Source: Myxocyprinus asiaticus
Taxonomy: Eukaryota > Chordata > Actinopteri > Cypriniformes > Catostomidae
Assembly (NCBI RefSeq): GCF_019703515.2
Contig: NC_059372.1
Coordinates: 10,773,492-10,837,491 of the forward strand
Reading direction: 5' to 3'
DNA length: 64,000 bases
Of this stretch, positions 12,627 through 22,935 are shown piece by piece. Each line of letters begins with the position of its first letter. The stretch's first letter is position 1. The notes under the pieces are model-generated. The model was not told the origin of the DNA, did no database searches, and worked only from the letters and a program-made list of their open reading frames with translations. The position numbers were made by a program, and so were the translations under genes.

Positions 12627-13499
12627 TCAAAAACTATCACAATTAAGACTATGAGCCAAATTATTAGAGAGGAGAGTGGCACCTTCCCTGGAGGGATGGA
12701 GTTCGTTTCTCTTTAGCAGGTCAGGTCTACCCCAAAAACTCTTCCAATTGTCTATAAATCCTAAGTTATTCTCCAGACACCACTCAGACATCCAGCCGTT
12801 CAGTGACATTTATCTACTATAAACCTCATCACCATGATGAGTAGAGAGGGGGCCAAAGCATATTACAGTGTCTGACGTCGTTTTTGCAAGTTCACGCACC
12901 TCTTTAACATTATCTTTAGTGATCTCCGACTAGCGAAGCCGGACATCGTTAGTGCCGACATGAATAACATTTTAGAAAATCTACGTTTAGCATTAGCCAG
13001 CACTTGTAAATTTGATCTGATGTCAGACACCTGAGCCCAAAATGCATTTAACAATAGTGGCTGGAGTCTCTATTTCCACGCTCCTTACAATAGAATCACC
13101 TATTACTAAGGCTCTTTCAACATGATTCTCAGTAAGTCCATCACTGAGTGGGGTGAATCAATTGGAAACCCTAACAGGAACGGGAGAGTGTTGTTGCTTT
13201 GCTGAGTGAGTATGCCACCGAGACTTCACACAAACGCCCTGCTGTGGGGGTTCTACAGCTGGAACCGAAGTGTGTGTGTTGCTCGCTGTACTACCCACAT
13301 CCGAAACAGTATCTATAGGCTTCTCTTTCTCACTGACCTCCACTAGTGTTCTGGTGCGTGTCTCTAACTCATTAATCTTCTCCATCAGCCTGACTAATTC
13401 CTTACATTTATCACATGTGAATCCCTCACTGCTGACGGAAGAAGCTATAGTAAACATGTGGCATGCAATGCAGGAAGAAATAACATGAGCGGATGCCAT
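12627..13499 (-). pseudogene. L2 ORF1 with SGNH/GDSL esterase-like domain, broken
   Basis: ATG at complement 13497-13499. The N-terminal 114 codons are open and contain a Cys-rich pair (SSCIACH and FTCDKCKEL), then a short coiled coil (LMEKINELETRTRTLVEV). After a stop the esterase signature VIGDSIVRSVEIETP follows at about 13110-13070 (GDS nucleophile block I). The last part holds [19 protein letters not shown] and [17 protein letters not shown], the C-terminal block with the catalytic His. Its usual Asp is replaced by Glu. Esterase-bearing ORF1 proteins are known from fish CR1/L2 LINEs. At least two frameshifts inactivate this copy. Confidence 0.72.
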
Positions 13500-13863
13500 G
13501 ACTTACTGCAATTTTTTGTTGTTGTTGTTATGGTTGTTCTTGAGCGGCGAGGGTATGAGATTGATGTGATTCAATGTGGTTCCTGATCAGCAGATGTTTG
13601 AGGTTGATGCAATAATCCATGTAAAACACAGAGGAGAAAATAAATGCATGCAGTCGAGACGTGAGTTGTAGACAAGTGGAAAAAAGAAAAGAAAAAAGGA
13701 GAGAAACTGGTGCGCGCGGTAAAGTACACGCAGTTGAAACAGTAGAAAAGCGGGAAAAAACTAAGCACGTGGTAAAATGGCAAAGGATAAAATGATGAAC
13801 GTATAAGAATAAGCAATACTAAGCAGGCTAGAAAGCTACAAACACAGACTCCTAATAGCCAAC

Positions 13864-14195
13864 TGTGGGGATGGGGGCGTGGTCATGTGTCTGTCTGCGG
13901 GAGAGAGAGAGAGCGGTGAGGCTTGTCACCTGGGTTGTAATTATCTCTAACACCTGTCTCTTGTTATAGTGATGGCGGAGGGAGACCTGATAAGGCGCAC
14001 CAGTACGGTGTTGGTGTGTACTGTGTGTGTTAAAAAGTTTGTTATTGAATGTGGTGAAGAAGCTACATGAATTGAGTGTTTGATAAAGCAGCCAAACAAT
14101 ACAAGACGCTGAAGGCAGAAAATAAAAAGACTTGCCTGAACTGTTTCGTTGTCTCCTGACTCCTCCATTACCCTGAAGAACCGATCTTTCTCACA
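13864..14195 (+). repeat. 5' LTR of the Gypsy element
   Basis: Starts TGTGGGGATGGGGG and ends TTTCTCACA. It contains 'gaaaataaaaagacttgcct', with an AATAAA polyadenylation signal near 14122. It is 332 bp, about 37 bp shorter than the 3' LTR. The two differ by scattered substitutions and small indels, including a second 'gatgctgaa' unit in the 3' copy. Confidence 0.9.
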
Positions 14196-14196
14196 C

Positions 14197-14214
14197 TGGT
14201 GCCGAAACCCGGGA
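14197..14214 (+). promoter_or_regulatory. Primer-binding site complementary to tRNA-Phe
   Basis: TGGTGCCGAAACCCGGGA lies one base after the LTR. Its complement is the 3' end of vertebrate tRNA-Phe (acceptor ...GTTTCGGCA plus CCA), which would prime minus-strand DNA synthesis. Confidence 0.82.
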
Positions 14215-14224
14215 TAGGAGGACA

Positions 14225-14905
14225 ATGGAGTCTTCACCACTGGGCGAAGTTATCAAGTCCCTCGCCAGCATCCAGCAGAACCAGCATCAAGCCCTTATGG
14301 AGTTACGCCTGGAGCAGGAACAGCATTTCCAACTCTAGCTCCAGGCCCAAGTGGAGGACCAGCAGGCATTCCAGAGCCTGATTGACAGAGAGGGGGCTGG
14401 CGCTGCGACCCCCCCCCCCCCAGAGCCCACTACACCTGTGACCCTGATTAAGATGGGGCCATATGATGATCCTGAGGCTTACCTCGACCTGTTCGAGAAA
14501 ACCACAGAGGTGTAGAATTGGCCGCCCGACCAGTGGGCAGCCTGCTTGTTGCTGTTACTCTCTGGGAGGCGCAGCTAGTGGCCCAGCAACTTCCTGCCAC
14601 CAGCCTCCTCAACTACCAGGATCTGAAGAAAGCCATCCTGCAGCAGGTCGGCCGTAGTCCGGAGCAGAGCCGCTAACGCTTCCGATCCCTGAAGTTCGGG
14701 AGGCACGGCCACCCATTTGCCTTTGAAATTGTTGCTGGCTGAGGGGACCCGCGGTGCCATAGACATCATCGACCTGGTGGTACTGGAGCAGTTCATCTCC
14801 CAGCTTCCTCGTGGTATGGCCGAGTGGGTCCAGTGCCGCCGCCCAGTGTCACTGGAAGAGGCCGTCCAGCTGGCAGAGGACTACATGACGGTGTTTCTGG
14901 GAGGC
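14225..14905 (+). pseudogene. Gypsy gag with SCAN-like capsid segment, broken
   Basis: The ATG opens MESSPLGEVIKSLASIQQ, a Gln-rich coiled-coil start. A TAG follows at codon 38, then PYDDPEAYLDLFEKTTEV. After further frame changes comes DLVVLEQFISQLPRGMAEWV followed by SLEEAVQLAEDYM. The latter (LEQF...LP..M..WV...P.S.EEAV.LAEDY) is the pattern shared by SCAN domains and Gmr1-type Gag capsids. The SCAN domain is held to derive from such elements. There is no zinc knuckle: a CT microsatellite occupies the expected place. Role in the family: particle formation. Confidence 0.68.
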
Positions 14906-14917
14906 AGTGAAGACTTT

Positions 14918-14925
14918 CTTTCTTC

Positions 14926-14964
<39 letters not shown>

Positions 14965-14965
14965 T
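14918..14965. repeat. CT microsatellite inside the Gypsy element
   Basis: ttctttctctctctccctct followed by an uninterrupted (ct)n run. It sits where the end of gag and the protease would be expected. Confidence 0.85.
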
Positions 14966-15227
14966 TCCTTTGAAAGGATGTCTCGGTGTGTGATGTGCGA
15001 TGCTATGGCTGGGGAGGCGGTGCCAGGGCCGTCTACATCTGCTCTGCATTAGAGTGACACAAGGGGGTGATCCCCGTCCTCAGGAGGATTTCCCTTTAGA
15101 GCAGTCAGGTGACGAGTCCCTCAAACACGCATTTGACAAAGTGAGAGTAAGAGAATACAACCCAATTATTAGTACCGAAGAGCCATCGGGAAACCCTCTT
15201 CCAGGCGGCTCACCATAATCCAATGGC

Positions 15228-16209
15228 TGGCCATTTAGGTCACGAGAAAACGCTTAACCGAATAATGGTCTGTTTTTTTTTGGCCGGGCATTCACGGAGA
15301 CGTTCGCAGGTGGTGTGCGGCGTGCCGTGAATGTCAGTTGGTGAATCCACCGGCCACCCCAAAAGCGCCATTGTGCCCTCTACCGCTGATCGGGGTCCCC
15401 TTCAAAAGAATTGGAATGGACCTCATCGGGTCATTAGAATGGACCGCACGTGGACATTGCTTTGTATTAGTTCTGGTGGACTATGCAACCCGATATCCAG
15501 AAGCAGTGCCCCTATGCAACATCTCAGCACGTAGTGTTGCGGAGGCACTCTTCAGAATAATCTCCCGAGTGGGGATTCCAAAAGAAATCCTCACTGATCA
15601 AGGCACCACATTTATGTCACGAACACTACGCAAACTATATGAATTGTTAGGTATGAAATCGATTCACACTAGTGTTTACCACCCACAAACAGATGGGTTG
15701 GTGGAACGATTTAATTAAACCTTAAAAAATATGATTTGTAAATTCGTACAGGAGGACGCTAGGAATTGGGATAAGTGTCTCGAACCCCTGTTGTTTGCAG
15801 GACGAGAGGTCCCACAAGCCTCCACAGGGTTTTCCCCATTCAAGCTACTGTATGGGCGTTGGCCGCACGCTGTGCTCGACGTCATGCAGGAAGCTTGGGA
15901 GGAGGTTCCTTTAAACAGTAAAAGTGAAATTCAATACGTTCTTGATCTTAGAGCAAATCTCCACACTTTGGGTCAATTAACACAGAAGAATTTGCTTGAA
16001 TGTCAAAGCCGACTGTATGACAGGGACACTCGACTACGGGAATTCACATCGGGAGATAAAGTGCTTGTTTACTGTCCACCACAAGCTCTAAATTACTCGC
16101 CAAGTGGCAAGGCCCCTTTGAGGACACACGGCGAGTTGGAGATCTCGATTATGAGGTTAGGCAAACGGACAGGGGTGGAGCATGTCAAATTTACAACCTC
16201 ATCCTCTTA
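15228..16209 (+). pseudogene. Gypsy integrase, broken, located upstream of RT
   Basis: An HHCC zinc-binding module is readable across a frameshift at a T-run (GHLGHEKTLNRIM, then WCAACRECQ, to about 15335). The catalytic core follows from 15338: FKRIGMDLIGSL (first Asp), LVDYATRYPEAVPL, EILTDQGTTF (second Asp) and YHPQTDGLVERFN (Glu). The frame then hits TAA at 15716-15718 and resumes with FVQEDARNWDKCLEPLLFA and STGFSPFKLLYGR. A C-terminal part with FTSGDKVLVYCPP ends in the TAA at 16208-16210. All three DDE residues are present although the frame is interrupted. Its placement before RT is the diagnostic oddity of this element. Confidence 0.82.
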
Positions 16210-16329
16210 AAATCATGGAGGGAGGCGGTCCCTGTGGCCTTGGCAATGGTAGTTCTGGAGAGGGCGGAGCTTGGGCCGGGGGTGCCTCTCTAACCAAATG
16301 TATTCACCCCGGTCCCGTGTGGAGACCAC

Positions 16330-17662
16330 CTTTCACCAACACAGCTCACAGACGTGGCCAAGTTGCAAGCGGAATTCACGGACGTGTTCATGACTCTCCC
16401 CGGTCACACGAACCTCATAGAACACCATATCGAGACCACCCCGGGGGTGGTAGTTCGTAGCCACCCCTATCGCCTTTCTGAACACAAGAAAAGGGTTGTT
16501 CAGGAAGAATTAGAGGCAATGCTCGAAATGGGTGTAACAGAAGAGTCACACAGTGATTGGGCCAGCCCGGTGGTTTTGGTACTCTAAGAGCAACAGGACG
16601 GTCTGGTTCTGTGCAGACTATCGCAAAGTGAATGTGGTGTCCAAATTTGACATGTACCCAATGCCTCAGATTGATGAGTTGCTCAATCAGTTGGGTACGG
16701 CTTAATTTTATTCGACACTAGACTTGACAAAGGGTTATTGGCAGATCCCAATCTCCTGAGAAAAAACTGCTTTTTCCACATCGTTCGGCTTACACCAATT
16801 TGTGACTCTTCCGTTCAGTTTGTTGGGGGCCCCGGCCACGTTTCAGCGTCTCATGGACAAAATCCTTAGACCACATACAGGATGTGCAACATCTAAGAGC
16901 TTTCCTGAGGTCGCTGCGATGGGTGGGACTCATGGCCAACCCGAAGAAATGTGCAAGTGGGCTGGTGGAAGTTCAGTATCTGGGGTACCACTTGGGTCAC
17001 GGGCAGGTGTGACCCCAGGTTAACAAAACCGCAGCGATCGCAGCCTGCCAAAGACCCAAGACCAAAAAGGAGTTAAGACAGTTTCTGGGGCTGGCTGGCT
17101 ACTACCAAAAGTTTGTGCCTAGTTCCTCTGACGTCACCAGCCTGTTGACTTATCTTACTAGTAAGAGGGCCCCCGATCCGGTCCAGTGGACAGAGTCATG
17201 CCAACAGGCTTTTCTAAAAGTAAAGTCTGTGCTTTTTGGGGGCCGCTTTTACATGCTCCTAACTTCTTTCTCCCCTTTATTTTGCAGACGGATGCATCCG
17301 ACAGGGGACTGGGGATGGTGGGATGGGAGGAATGGCCGGTACTGTTCATAAGCCGCAAGCTCTCCTTGAGGGAGACAAAGTATAGTACCATCGAGAAGGA
17401 GTGTCTTGCGATCAAGTGGGCTGTCCTCACCCTCTGCTACTACCTGCTGGGGTGGGCCTTCGTCCTCTGTTCAGATCATGCCCCACTCCAATGGCTCTAC
17501 CGCATGAAAGATACCAACGCACAGATCACCCATTGGTACCTGGCACTTCAGCCATTTAAATTTGAGGTGATCCACAGACCGGGGGTGCAGATGGCTGTGG
17601 CTGACTTTCTCTCCAGAAATGGGGGAGGGGGACTTGGCAGGCTAGATGTTGCCCCAGCCTGA
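16330..17662 (+). pseudogene. Gypsy reverse transcriptase and RNase H, broken
   Basis: RT begins LTDVAKLQAEFTDVF and continues ETTPGVVVRSHPYRLSEH and MLEMGVTEESHSDWASPVV (fingers). A frameshift follows, then MTLPFSLLGAPATFQRLMDK. Directly after 'RPHTG' the sequence jumps to a 'VQHLR..LRSLRWVGLMANP'-like stretch, so the YxDD active-site segment (roughly 25-30 residues) is deleted near 16877. RNase H runs from about 17250: LQTDASDRGLGMVGW, then RETKYSTIEKECLAIKW, CSDHAPLQWL and VIHRPGVQMAVADFLSR. Stops and frame changes occur throughout. The enzyme cannot be functional. Confidence 0.8.
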
Positions 17663-17679
17663 GTCGGGTGGTGGGGGTA
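17661..17679 (+). promoter_or_regulatory. Polypurine tract of the Gypsy element
   Basis: gagtcgggtggtgggggta, G-rich and immediately before the 3' LTR. It would prime plus-strand synthesis. Confidence 0.6.
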
Positions 17680-18048
17680 TGTGGGGATGGGGGCGTGGTC
17701 ATGTGTCTGTCAGCAGGAGAGAGTGAGCAGAGAGGCTTGTCACCTGGGTTGTAATTATCTCTAACACCTGTCTCTTTTTGTAGTGATGGTGGAGGGAGAC
17801 CTGATAAGGTGCACCAGTGTATCAGTTTGGCTGCGAGAGAGAGCGACATGAGAGCATGGTGTCAGTGTGTGTTAAAAAGTTTATGTTATTGAGTGTGATG
17901 AAGAAGCTATGTGAATTGAGTGTTTGATAATGCAGCCAAACAATACAAGATGCTGAAGATGCTGAAGGCAGAAAATAAAAAGACTTGCCTGAACTGCTTC
18001 GTTGTCTCCTAACAACTCCATTGCCCCGAAGAACCAAACTTTCTCACA
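17680..18048 (+). repeat. 3' LTR of the Gypsy element
   Basis: Starts TGTGGGGATGGGGG and ends TTTCTCACA. It is the partner of the 5' LTR, with an extra segment around 17822-17860 and a duplicated gatgctgaa unit near 17950. Confidence 0.9.
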
Positions 18049-20001
18049 CCAACCAATTCAACTTACATAACAATCTGTTACATGCTGTACCAGTCTTGGT
18101 TCACTAAATAACACCCACAACAGAATCCAGGTTCTTTCAGATAGCAACCCAGTGATGTGAGATGAAAGATGTGTAGGACGACAACCGGCACATTAGGACA
18201 CTCTGGATGAGCAGGTAATCAGGTGAGAGAAACCTAATAACAGTTCACTCTCTGGTAATCTTTTTTTACAATTAGAAGCTTCATTGCCACCATTTGGATG
18301 ATGTGTGAAACTCGCTTTGCTTACTCAATTACAGAAATACTTCTTATTTCCAGAGTACCTTTTGAATATTAAAGGAAATGAAGCAGAGCTGCTGGATTTG
18401 AGTGATTTCTGTTGAAAGCATCAGGACTAAAAAAGCAGTGAAGAAATCTATTTAGAAAGTAAAGCACTTGCACTCTGTGTCTTTGTGTTTTCTTGAAAGG
18501 TAGAGCTGCACTCTGTGTGGATCTGCTCTCTCCCCCATATGTTCCTGAACTTTCTACAGAAAGCATTGAGCCAAATACACTTAGATAGAACTAGAATGAC
18601 TAAAATTTGCTACTAGAGTTGAATGTTTGTTTATTTATTATTTTCATTTTCATTTTTTTAACCACAAACTGCACACATGGATGCAAATACTGTATGACCA
18701 GGAAGTCCTTTTTCTCCCTATATTTTTCACATGTAGTGGTCTTTTCATCTGATATTTCAGGAACTTCTCAGCTAAGGTGTTTTTTAATGTGGGCACAAAA
18801 AGTTGAAATATGGATACTTGTAGATTCCATATTTTATTTTATTTCATTTCATACAACTTTATTAATCTCCAAAGGGGGAAATTCATTTTTGGCACAAAAA
18901 AGAAGTAATAAAGAAAGACAAGACAAACAACAACATCCCTAAACTTAGGTTAAAATTAGTTATGATTCATGTGAAAATATTTACACAAATAATAACATAC
19001 ATTCCATATAAAGAAGTCCATACACAGTAAACCCCAATGCTCAAAGTAATTAATTGTATTTAGTAGTGAAAATCATAAATCATACAAATTAGTTCAAATA
19101 AATTAACCTTGATGAGTATTTAGAACTTCTCATTCTTGTGAGATCACAAAACTGACATCTGAATTGTTTATTGTTTTGAGTTTAAGGAACTTATCTTTTT
19201 AAAATTACATAAACTTTAATTCTCCAATTGAACTTAAATATGTCCAGTAGCCTCTTAATGGAAGCATAGATGCAGAGACTATTGGGCATTTTCAGCATGC
19301 AGCTTTGTAGCTGCAGAACAGAGTTGGTGAAATATAAAAATGTCTCCAAAATGCTTTGGATTGCTATGATGTAGGCTATTTGGGTATTCCTAATTTCCTC
19401 TTTTTTTTTTTTTTTCAATTAAATAAATTTACTAAATTGCATTACATGTGTTGTGCACTAAACATTTTTTACTTTCACTACTGAGTCCTCCCTTGTTCAT
19501 ATCACTCAAAAAATGTAATGTAACCAAGTGAACTTAAATTAAATGAGTTGTTTCAATGCTGTCAAGCTTTATTTATTCTATTATAAATATTGTTTCTTTG
19601 GTTAACTGGAACTGGGCAGGGATTTCTAATTCCCAGCATGTTTTGCAGGACACTCGATACAGAGAGTATAAATGTTATAATATAATGTGACTTGTTAAGT
19701 GTTTCATGTTTTGTTCTGTTAGAAGAGTTCCTGTTATATTTTGGGGGGTTACCATTTTGGTGAATAGTGGAGCTTGAGCTTAGGTACTAGTTAAGATTCA
19801 TCTTTGAAGCTTAACTCATTGAACAATTGCTATGCCTAAGTCAAGACAAATCATTTTATTTGAATTTCGCTTTTCTCATAGTTTTGATAAATCTAATCTA
19901 TATTTTTTAAACGTCTTAAGTACCAAATGTATTAAGTTAACATTTCTTTCATTAAACATTAATAATAGACAAGAAATAGTCCTGCACACCTCTGTTACTT
20001 G
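18049..20001. other. Non-coding stretch
   Basis: No gene is seen. At 18840-18910 the words 'actttattaatctccaaagg' and 'aattcatttttggcaca' resemble the 3' tail of a fish LINE. The rest is AT-rich unique-looking DNA. The open frames are short and lack any domain. Confidence 0.4.
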
Positions 20002-20019
20002 CAAAAAAAAAAAAAAAAA

Positions 20020-20101
<82 letters not shown>

Positions 20102-20104
20102 TTT
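20002..20104. repeat. Poly-A / (TA)n / poly-T simple repeat
   Basis: An A run, then about 36 TA units, then a T run. The structure is a perfect potential hairpin. Confidence 0.93.
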
Positions 20105-20114
20105 ATCCAATCAT

Positions 20115-20352
20115 GCGACCTTCGTCAGGCATTGATGTTTGATGTTAAATTTAGGGGCATAATCAGTAAATTACACACTAGTTATTCCTGTTGGCTGATT
20201 TGTAATGTAATGAAAAATGTAATCATGTAATCCATTAAAAGTAACTGTAATCTGATTACACACATTTTAAAATGTAACGTAATACAAGTACTTGATATTT
20301 ATCATCTGATTACGTAATCCAGATTGCATGTAATCCGTTACTACCCAACACC
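20115..20352 (-). repeat. Partial fold-back DNA repeat ('gttgggtagtaacggattac')
   Basis: Read on the minus strand it begins tgttgggtagtaacggatta and holds several 'gattac' repeats (taatcagattacagttactt). It resembles non-autonomous DNA elements common in fish and the better-preserved relative at 37377-38180. The far end is not clear. Confidence 0.5.
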
Positions 20353-20880
20353 TTCCATAAACAAACATAACCTTTAAAAAAATTCAAACCACAAACTATC
20401 ATAACAATGCAGTGTATCACATAGACCTACAGATGAGCATATTGGGATAAAAATAACAAAACGTAAGCCGTATTGTGTGTTGGCATGTCACAAAGAAAGA
20501 AACAGATGATGCGTAGCTTCTCAGAGGGTTGGGATCGTGAATTGCGTGCATGGGGGGCATCCACTTCACCTTGATTATTTTGTCCACTCCGTACACATAG
20601 GAGTGCAAACTGTACAGTTGTCTGCCATGGCAACAGATGCAATGAGTATTGTCTTGGAGTGGCGATGTGAGCAAGAGTCCAAATTGGCGCCTTTTCTCCA
20701 TGCAAATAATACGGCTTTGCATCAAAGCCATGTGTTCTATTCTGCCACACTTAAGCAGCAGCCGTCTCTTTGAATGATATTGAGTGTCAGCTTTGAATGA
20801 TACTGCTCTCACGCGGTGCAGCTGTAATCTTTGTTATTGTGTTTTGGTAACTGCGTGTTTCTATTGCATCCATGCACTAA
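20353..20880. other. Non-coding stretch
   Basis: Overlapping open frames occur on both strands (20417-20812) but show no domain or splice context. No gene is called. Confidence 0.35.
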
Positions 20881-21147
20881 TTGAAAGACAAGAGAATTCT
20901 GTCTTTATTAACTCACCCTCATGTTGTTCCAAACCTGTATGGACACTTTTTTCCAAATAATGAAAGTGAATAGGGACTGAGGCTGTCAAACTCAAAAAAA
21001 AAAAAAAAAAAAGCACCATAAAAGTATTCGACTGTTGTGCACAATTCACATGGACCACTTTTATGATACTTTCATTGTGTCGTTTTTGTCATTTTGGAGT
21101 CTGACAGCCCAATTTCTCATTCACTTTCATTATATGGGAAAGAACAT

Positions 21148-21150
<3 letters not shown>

Positions 21151-21208
<58 letters not shown>
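21151..21208. repeat. (TA)n microsatellite, insertion site of a Tc1 element
   Basis: About 29 TA units precede the Tc1 left end, and a few more follow the right end (22797-22807). Tc1 elements insert at TA, so this tract is a natural target. Confidence 0.9.
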
Positions 21209-21211
<3 letters not shown>

Positions 21212-22796
21212 GTGCATCTCAATAAATTAGAATGTCGTGGAAAAGTTCATTTATTTCAGTAATTCAACTCAAATTGTGAAACTCGTGTATTAAATAAATT
21301 CAATGCACTGCACACAGACTGAAGTAGTTTAAGTCTTTGGTTCTTTTAATTGTGATGATTTTGGCTCACATTTAACAAAAACCCACCAATTCACTATCTC
21401 AAAAAATTAGAATACATCATAAGACCAATAAAAAAAAACATTTTTAGTGAATTGTTGGCCTTCTGGAAAGTATGTTCATTTACCGTATATGTACTCAATA
21501 CTTGGTAGGGGCTCCTTTTGCTTTAATTACTGCCTCAATTTGGCGTGGCATGGAGGTGATCAGTTTGTGGCACTGCCGAGGTGGTATGGAAGCCCAGGTT
21601 TCTTTGACAGTGACCTTCAGCTCATCTGCATTTTTTGGTCTCTTGTTTCTCGTTTTCCTCTTGACAATACCCCATAGATTCTCTATGGGGTTCAGGTCTG
21701 GTGAGTTTGCTGGCCAGTCAAGCACACCAACACCATGGTCATTTAACCAACTTTTGGTGCTTTTGGCAGTGTGGGCAGGTGCCAAATCCTGCTGGAAAAT
21801 GAAATCAGCATCTTTAAAAAGCTGGTCAGCAAGCAGAAGGAAGCATGAAGTGCTCCAAAATTTCTTGGTAAACAGGTGCAGTGACTTTGGTTTTCAAAAA
21901 ACACAATGGACCAACACCAGCAGATGACATTGCACCCCAAATCATCACAGACTGTGGAAACTTAACACTGGACTTCAAGCAACTTGGGCTATGAGCTTCT
22001 TCACCCTTCCTCCAGACTCTAGGACCTTGGTTTCCAAATGAAATACAAAACTTGCTCTCATCTGAAAAGAGGACTTTGGACCACTGGGCAACAGTCCAGT
22101 TCTTCTTCTCCTTAGCCCAGGTAAGACGCCTCTGACGTTGTCTGTGGTTCAGGAGTGGCTTAACAAGAGGAATATGACAACTGTAGCCAAATTCTTTGAC
22201 ACGTCTGTGTGTGGTGGCTCTTGATGCCTTGACCCCAGCCTCAGTCCATTCCTTGTGAAGTTCACCCAAATTCTTGAATCGATTTTGCTTGACAATCCTC
22301 ATAAGGCTGCGGTTCTCTCGGTTGGTTGTGCATCTTTTTCTTCCACACTTTTTCCTTCCCTTCCACTCAACTTTCTGTTAACATGCTTGGATACAGCACT
22401 CTGTGAACAGCCAGCTTCTTTGGCAATGAATGTTTGTGGCTTACCCTCCTTGTGAAGGGTGTCAATGATTGTCTTCTGGACAACTGTCAGATCAGCAGTC
22501 TTCCCCATGACTGTGTAGCCTCTGAGAGACCATTTTGAAGGCTCAGGAAATCTTTGCAGGTGTTTTGAATTGATTAGCTGATTGGCATGTCACCATATTC
22601 TAATTTTTTGAGATAGTGAATTGGTGGGTTTTTGTTAAATGTGAGCCAAAATCATCACAATTAAAAGAACCAAAGACTTAAACTACTTCAGTCTGTGTGC
22701 ACTGAATTTATTTAATACACGAGTTTCACAATTTGAGTTGAATTACTGAAATAAATGAACTTTTCCACGACATTCTAATTTATTGAGATGCACCTG
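21209..22796 (-). mobile_element. Tc1-like transposon with ~200-bp TIRs
   Basis: Left end caggtgcatctcaataaatt; right end is its reverse complement. The inverted repeats run 21209-21413 and 22597-22796. By eye they match throughout except for one small indel (left 'ttcaatgcactgcacaca', right 'ttcagtgcacaca'). TA flanks both ends. The transposase gene on the minus strand is frameshifted. Confidence 0.92.
21495..22508 (-). pseudogene. Tc1-like transposase with two frameshifts
   Basis: The ATG (complement 22506-22508) opens MGKTADLTVVQKTIIDTLHK, the paired-like DNA-binding domain (SQSAVSKHVNRKLSGR). A short duplication (ggaagggaagga) near 22350 shifts the frame. The middle ORF (21826-22302) holds WSKVLFSDESKFCISF (first Asp) and VMIWGAMSSAGVGPLCF. 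A 4-base insertion near 21828 shifts the frame again. The last ORF continues with FQQDLAPAHTAKS (second Asp) and [16 protein letters not shown] (Glu), ending PTKY. All three catalytic residues are intact; only two small indels break the gene. Confidence 0.88.
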
Positions 22797-22935
22797 TATA
22801 TATATATTATGTTTTTTTTTTTTTTAATCCACCTTATGTGTTCCACAGATGAAAGTCAGTCATTGGTTTAGAACAACAACAGGGTGAATAAACGATAACA
22901 TAATTTTCACGTAAAATGAACTACTCCATTAAATA

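Larger units (their letters stand above)
11154..13863 (-). mobile_element. L2-type LINE, 5' portion (5' UTR, ORF1, ORF2 endonuclease)
   Basis: Minus-strand continuation of the LINE whose 3' part is at 5264-6360. Reading leftwards: a putative 5' UTR (13863-13500), ORF1 with an esterase-like domain (13499-12627), then the ORF2 endonuclease and linker up to the L1 junction at 11153/11154. The Gypsy element directly abuts the 5' UTR at 13864, so the true 5' end is not certain. Confidence 0.68.
13864..18048 (+). mobile_element. Ty3/Gypsy LTR retrotransposon with integrase upstream of RT (Gmr1-type)
   Basis: Two LTRs (13864-14195 and 17680-18048) bound a 3.5-kb interior. The flanks are ccaac on both sides (13859-13863 and 18049-18053), a perfect 5-bp duplication. 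A primer-binding site follows the 5' LTR, and a G-rich polypurine tract precedes the 3' LTR. Gene order is gag, integrase, reverse transcriptase, RNase H. That is the order of the Gmr1 clade rather than the usual RT-RNase H-integrase of Gypsy elements. All genes carry stops or frameshifts. No protease or envelope gene was recognised. Confidence 0.85.
20881..22935. mobile_element. Cyprinid fold-back MITE interrupted by a TA microsatellite and a Tc1 element
   Basis: The left arm carries 'aactcaccctcatgttgttc' and 'gactgaggctgtcaaa'. An inverted arm follows ('ggagtctgacagccca', 'tcactttcattatatggg'). The right end resumes after the insertion with 'gtgttccacagatgaaagtc' and 'aatgaactactccatt'. 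Removing 21151-22808 restores a normal-looking palindrome. Confidence 0.65.

Noticed and set aside
19832..20230. 132-codon frame containing a Tyr-Ile repeat
   Set aside because: The repeat is translation of the TA microsatellite; no gene evidence.
20417..20812. Overlapping frames of 131 and 107 codons on the minus strand
   Set aside because: No domain, no splice context, and mirrored open frames on the other strand indicate chance.
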